A DNA stretch of 18,125 nt from Pseudomonadota bacterium (lineage in GTDB: Bacteria > Desulfobacterota > Syntrophobacteria > Syntrophobacterales > Syntrophobacteraceae): assembly GCA_023416335.1 (NCBI GenBank), contig JAEZHY010000018.1, positions 1 to 18,125 on the forward strand, read 5' to 3'. Under the pieces are notes generated by a model. That model saw only the letters and a program-made list of their open reading frames with translations, was not told where the DNA came from and searched no databases. Below, one piece after another: positions 15,674 to 18,125 of the stretch (within the stretch, counting starts at the first letter, position 1; each line of letters opens with the position of its first letter). Position numbers and translations under genes: made by a program.

Positions 15674-16080
15674 TCTTTGACTCCAGTGAAATTATATCCC
15701 TGGAACGAGACAGGGCCCAGGTAGCGGCTCTTGTGGCCGGGCGAGAGGACGAGCCCTTCGGCATCAGCGTGGTAACCGCCGCAGAACTGCTGCATGGAGT
15801 GGAACGTGCCGATACTGAAGCAAGACTACTGAAACGGCAATCGTTCGTAGAAAGAGTTTTGGCGATATTCCCGATCTTTCCTTTTGATATAACAGTGGCG
15901 CGGATCTATGCGCGTATCTGGGCTTCCCTCGCAAAGAAGGGATTGAGCGTCGGCGCTCACGACCTGATTATCGCGGCAACCGCCATTTCCCTCGACTATT
16001 CCGTCGCTACTGCGAACCGTCGAGATTTTGAGAAGATAGAAGGATTGAAGCTGGAACTACGATCCGCTGCGAAAGCCTGA
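15664..16080 (+). CDS. VapC-like PIN-domain toxin
   Basis: The 138-residue product is a PIN-domain ribonuclease. The acidic metal-binding residues are all in place: D6 in IFDSSEI, E41 in TAAELLHG, D100 in GAHDLIIAATA and D121 in ANRRDFEKI. VapC toxins use them to cleave RNA, usually a tRNA or rRNA site, so growth stops when the antitoxin is degraded. Its ATG overlaps the antitoxin gene by 10 bp, and the antitoxin-first order is standard. The catalytic set is intact, so the toxin should be active unless neutralised. The target RNA cannot be inferred. Confidence 0.9.
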   Translation: MGVIFDSSEIISLERDRAQVAALVAGREDEPFGISVVTAAELLHGVERADTEARLLKRQSFVERVLAIFPIFPFDITVARIYARIWASLAKKGLSVGAHDLIIAATAISLDYSVATANRRDFEKIEGLKLELRSAAKA

Positions 16081-16535
16081 AGCAATCGAATCGGTTCGAC
16101 AGTCGAAGATAGTTCCGCTGGTTCGCAAAGTGCGAAGACTCTTACCCAAAACCATCGGTAGCCTCGAATTGCTTGTGGGCCATGACTTGCGTCATTCCGG
16201 TGGCAACCGGAATCAGGATGGAGCGCCGGATTCCGGACGTTGTTTGGGATGCTTCCATCCCCGATGAGTTGAGGCACGGTTTCCCGACTGTGCCGGCCGA
16301 GAACCGTGCCATAACCGAACGTGAATTAACCCATCGCGAGCCTCCAGTGCTTCGCACCCGGAAATGATTTCGGGCCACCATTTCAGGTTATCCTCCGCCC
16401 TACGGCTGCTTCCCCGTGTAACATTCCCCGAGCTTTCCCCGACTATATGACTGTCCGGTGCAAATGGAATCATTGGACCAATAAGGGAGTTGTTCCCTTT
16501 GGTGTGTGCTTCAATCATCTTTAAGGAGATTCGAA
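16081..16535. other. Intergenic region with dispersed repeats
   Basis: This 455-bp stretch has no credible gene. It holds a perfect 8-bp hairpin, attccggt-ggca-accggaat, at 16194-16213 and a copy of the window-start repeat (see 16266-16315). Near 16483-16500 a small aaggga-gttgt-tccctt hairpin lies just upstream of the Spy-like gene. The promoter of that gene is expected between about 16440 and 16520, but I could not place it confidently. Confidence 0.55.
16266..16315 (+). repeat. Diverged copy of the window-start repeat block
   Basis: gagttgaggcacggtttccc and the following tgtgccggcc-gagaacc-gtgccataacc match 183-260 and 513-590, with a short deletion of the gagaaaatggccggtcgg stretch. The hairpin ggcacggt-ttcccg-actgtgcc (16273-16294) has one mismatch where the left-hand copies are perfect. 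It shows that the right part of the tandem unit is itself a dispersed element. Confidence 0.75.
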
Positions 16536-17024
16536 ATGAACGGTAGAAAAAACGGTGTCGTGTTTTTGCTTGCGACTTTGCTCATCACGTTGGTCTTTTC
16601 GACAGGAAACGCGATCGCCGGCGGGCCTCACGGCAGATTTGGACATGATCCGTTGCTTCGGTTGATGGTGAGGCTCGATCTGACGGACGCTCAAAAGACC
16701 TCCCTGGCCAACATACTGAAGCAGAATGAGGACAACGCCAGGAACATAGCAACAGGGCTGGCAAGCGCCAGGGCACAGTTGGCCAAGGATACCCTGAAGG
16801 GCAGCGACCCCGCCCTGATCGCCTCAGATTGTCAGAATGTAGCGCAATACGAGACGCAGGCCGCACAACTCAAGGCACAAATTATCGCTCAGTTGATTCC
16901 GACACTGTCGGCAGACCAGAAGGCAACCCTCCAGAAGATTCAGGACAAACTCGGCACACGCATCGATGCCGCCATTGACAAGAGATTCGAGCATCTGGAC
17001 AAGTGGATCGCGAGGCACCAATAG
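16536..17024 (+). CDS. Spy/CpxP-like periplasmic LTXXQ protein
   Basis: The 162-residue product has a Sec signal (residues 1-28, cut after NAIA) and a helical mature part. Two LTXXQ-type motifs are visible, LTDAQ at 49-53 and LSADQ at 124-128, the signature of the Spy/CpxP/ZraP group of periplasmic chaperones and metal-stress sensors. The mature chain is mostly amphipathic helix (Ala, Gln and Lys rich), as expected for the cradle-shaped dimer. It starts at ATG 16536 with AAGGAG 7 bases upstream; a longer frame from 16506 would bury the signal peptide. No adjacent two-component system is present. Confidence 0.82.
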   Translation: MNGRKNGVVFLLATLLITLVFSTGNAIAGGPHGRFGHDPLLRLMVRLDLTDAQKTSLANILKQNEDNARNIATGLASARAQLAKDTLKGSDPALIASDCQNVAQYETQAAQLKAQIIAQLIPTLSADQKATLQKIQDKLGTRIDAAIDKRFEHLDKWIARHQ

Positions 17025-17088
17025 ACTACCTCGAGTCTCGATGACTCCGGTCTGTTGCGGCCTTTGGGAATGTTGACAGTTGGATGCA

Positions 17089-17112
17089 GCGAGCGGCAAT
17101 TTTGCCGCTCGC
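17089..17112. other. Stable hairpin upstream of the cysteine-rich protein gene
   Basis: gcgagcggc-aatttt-gccgctcgc is a perfect 9-bp GC-rich stem (11 bp if the loop closes tightly) 65 bp after the Spy-like stop and 22 bp before the next ATG. No T-run follows, so it is not a standard terminator. It may be an mRNA boundary or attenuator, since TTGACA (17073-17078) lies just before it and could start a separate transcript. Confidence 0.5.
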
Positions 17113-17133
17113 CTCTAGTGGAGGTAAATTCTA

Positions 17134-17445
17134 ATGCTCATCGAGCATGCAAATCACCGTGCAGCGTCAAATCCGATTGCAAAAAGAGGACTCAGGATTC
17201 TGTTTACGTTTTTTCTTCTCATGTCGGCATTCAGCGTGGGTAATGCCTTCGCGGTAAATGCCGAAAAGCAGGCAGTTCGGCAGGCGTGCCGGGATGATTT
17301 CAAAACGTATTGCGCGGGCGTGCAGCCCGGCGGCGGTCGTATCGCCGCTTGCCTGCAGCAGAATTTCGACAAGCTGTCGCCGGGATGCCGGGATGCTCTG
17401 AAGGCGGCCAAAGGGGCGCGGAAGTCCTCCTCCCCGGCTCAGTAA
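17134..17445 (+). CDS. Small secreted cysteine-rich-repeat protein
   Basis: The 103-residue product has an unusually long basic N-terminus, a hydrophobic signal core (about 20-38, LRILFTFFLLMSAFSVG) and an AFA cut site at residue 40. The mature part holds one cysteine-rich repeat (PF00839, the motif first named in Golgi apparatus protein 1): four cysteines at 52, 60, 73 and 85 around CRDDFKTYC, PGGGRIAACL and LSPGCRDAL. Two disulfides are likely in the periplasm. The repeat's function in bacteria is not established. GGAGGT lies 8 bases before the ATG; M30 would be too late to give a full signal. It is 109 bp downstream of the Spy-like gene, both encoding small exported proteins. Confidence 0.78.
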   Translation: MLIEHANHRAASNPIAKRGLRILFTFFLLMSAFSVGNAFAVNAEKQAVRQACRDDFKTYCAGVQPGGGRIAACLQQNFDKLSPGCRDALKAAKGARKSSSPAQ

Positions 17446-17540
17446 TTGCGGACTCCTCTAAGAATTTCGAGGTCAAACGTCTTTGTCTTTTCGGTGCCGG
17501 AATGATCGGCCCGGCTCCCATGTCCCTGCAAAAAGAAGCG

Positions 17541-17584
17541 GGAGCTTCCGAAACCTGGTTCCCAAGGAGGACCTTGGGAGCCAG
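17541..17584 (+). repeat. Dispersed hairpin repeat, third copy
   Basis: It contains ctggttcccaagg (17555-17567), loop agga and ccttgggagccag (17572-17584), pairing at 12 of 13 positions. The same ggttcccaagg core and a following ccagcgg are found in the insert at 7861-7890. The ggagcttcc start is shared, inverted, with 15251-15285. Confidence 0.75.
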
Positions 17585-17602
17585 CGGAATGCTATGGCTT
17601 TG

Positions 17603-17995
17603 TTTTCTTTTGTGATTTTCGTACTACTACCGGTCATTTTCTTTGTTTTCTTAGCAAGATTTTGATCCCGGCAGTTTTGCAGTTCGTTTGATATCTAACT
17701 CTTAGGCATACATATAGGCCGAGGAGTTTCGTGATTTTCGTGCCCCCCTGCTCTTCCAAGGCGATGGGTTACGCTACGAGACTGTGCCGCAGCCGACCGG
17801 AATGTGGCTGGTTTTCATCGACAACACGACACAGTCTCTCCGCTTCACCCATGGCTACGGCCTTATCCTTATGTCATTATTTTCTTTCGTGATTTTCGTA
17901 CTACTATCGGTCGTTTTTTTGTTTTTTGAACAAGATTTTTTATGCTGCCGGTTCTTAACTCGTTTAATATCAACCTCTTAGTTACACTTTAGGCC
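17603..17995. repeat. Pair of diverged direct repeats, about 115 bp each
   Basis: Copy one (about 17603-17720) and copy two (about 17880-17995) share an exact 18-base core, gtgattttcgtactacta, at 17612-17629 and 17889-17906 (offset 277). Weaker similarity then continues through caagatttt, a ccgg, cgttt-atatc and a final aggcc. A third short piece (gtgattttcg) is at 17731-17740. The copies are T-rich and A+T-rich compared with the rest of the window. Confidence 0.7.
17763..17849. repeat. Imperfect inverted repeat between the direct repeats
   Basis: gagactgtg (17778-17786) pairs exactly with cacagtctc (17830-17838). Flanking gatgggttacgctac pairs loosely with cgcttcacccat. The gatgggt...acccat pattern recalls the inverted pair in each unit at the left end of the window, so it may belong to the same wide family. 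Confidence 0.55.
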
Positions 17996-18020
17996 GTAGA
18001 GAACCGAACGGCGCGGGTGG

Positions 18021-18050
18021 CCCAGGCAACAGGCTTTAACGTTGCCTGGG
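18021..18050. repeat. Hairpin near the right edge
   Basis: cccaggcaac and gttgcctggg (18021-18030 and 18041-18050) are a perfect 10-bp inverted pair around a 10-base loop. No T-run follows on either strand, so I class it as a repeat-type palindrome and not as a terminator. Confidence 0.6.
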
Positions 18051-18125
18051 TCCGGAGGACAAGAGGCTTCGCGTAGAATTACCAGTCCCTCTTGCCTGCG
18101 GCACGGGCAACCAAAACCACGTTGC

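Larger units (their letters stand above)
17446..18125. other. Gene-free right end, filled with repeats and hairpins
   Basis: These 680 bp carry no convincing gene; the open frames of up to about 100 codons have no ribosome site and lie on repeat copies. The content is the repeats listed separately (17541-17584, 17603-17995, 17763-17849, 18021-18050). The final bases, ggcaaccaaaaccacgttgc, look like the start of another inverted pair that would finish past the window edge. Confidence 0.6.

Noticed and set aside
17784..17981. A 65-codon plus-strand hydrophobic frame
   Set aside because: The hydrophobic run comes from the T-rich direct repeat. The other copy gives a similar sequence in a different context, and no ribosome site is seen.
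18021..18050. Rho-independent terminator
   Set aside because: The stem is strong but no T-run follows on either strand.

Overview
The window looks like chromosomal DNA of a moderately GC-rich anaerobic bacterium. A syntrophic or sulfate-reducing Desulfobacterota of the Syntrophobacter type fits best. That assignment is inference from the gene content (DUF3786, DUF1614, DUF2127, a stand-alone BtuF-fold protein, many dispersed palindromic repeats) and not from a marker gene.

Layout. Positions 1-816 are a long-unit tandem repeat (period about 308-329 bp) with no credible gene. A minus-strand cluster (2813 to 814) follows: a DUF2007-DUF3786 fusion, a coupled substrate-binding-fold protein without a signal peptide, and an 83-residue small protein. 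galE (3157-4119, plus) converges on a minus-strand pair, a calcineurin-like phosphoesterase (4332-5129) and comEC (5095-7638), which overlap by 35 bp. A class IV aminotransferase (7980-8954, minus) lies between comEC and a divergent plus-strand HAD phosphatase (9238-9933) and tandem universal-stress protein (9976-10926). A secreted protein of unknown function (10916-11731, minus) overlaps the end of the stress gene. Positions 11825-12135 hold an unrecognised relic of a response-regulator receiver domain. Next come three plus-strand membrane genes: DUF1614, an SbmA/BacA-like ABC transporter and DUF2127 (12211-15241). They are followed by a Phd/VapC-type toxin-antitoxin pair with a clear promoter and overlapping operator (15332-16080), a Spy/CpxP-like periplasmic protein (16536-17024) and a small secreted cysteine-rich-repeat protein (17134-17445). 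The last 680 bp are again repeats and hairpins.

How the genes work together. No single pathway covers the window. The strongest functional units are the toxin-antitoxin module, the membrane trio 12211-15241 and the minus-strand 814-2813 cluster; the last two have no settled role. The most notable unannotated content is in the gaps. It includes a dispersed palindromic element present intact at 4169-4275, and a second copy at 7686-7939 that has been split by a MITE-like insert. There are also recurrent ggttcccaagg hairpins, a diverged direct repeat at 17603-17995, and the receiver-domain relic. I found no rRNA, tRNA or CRISPR array.
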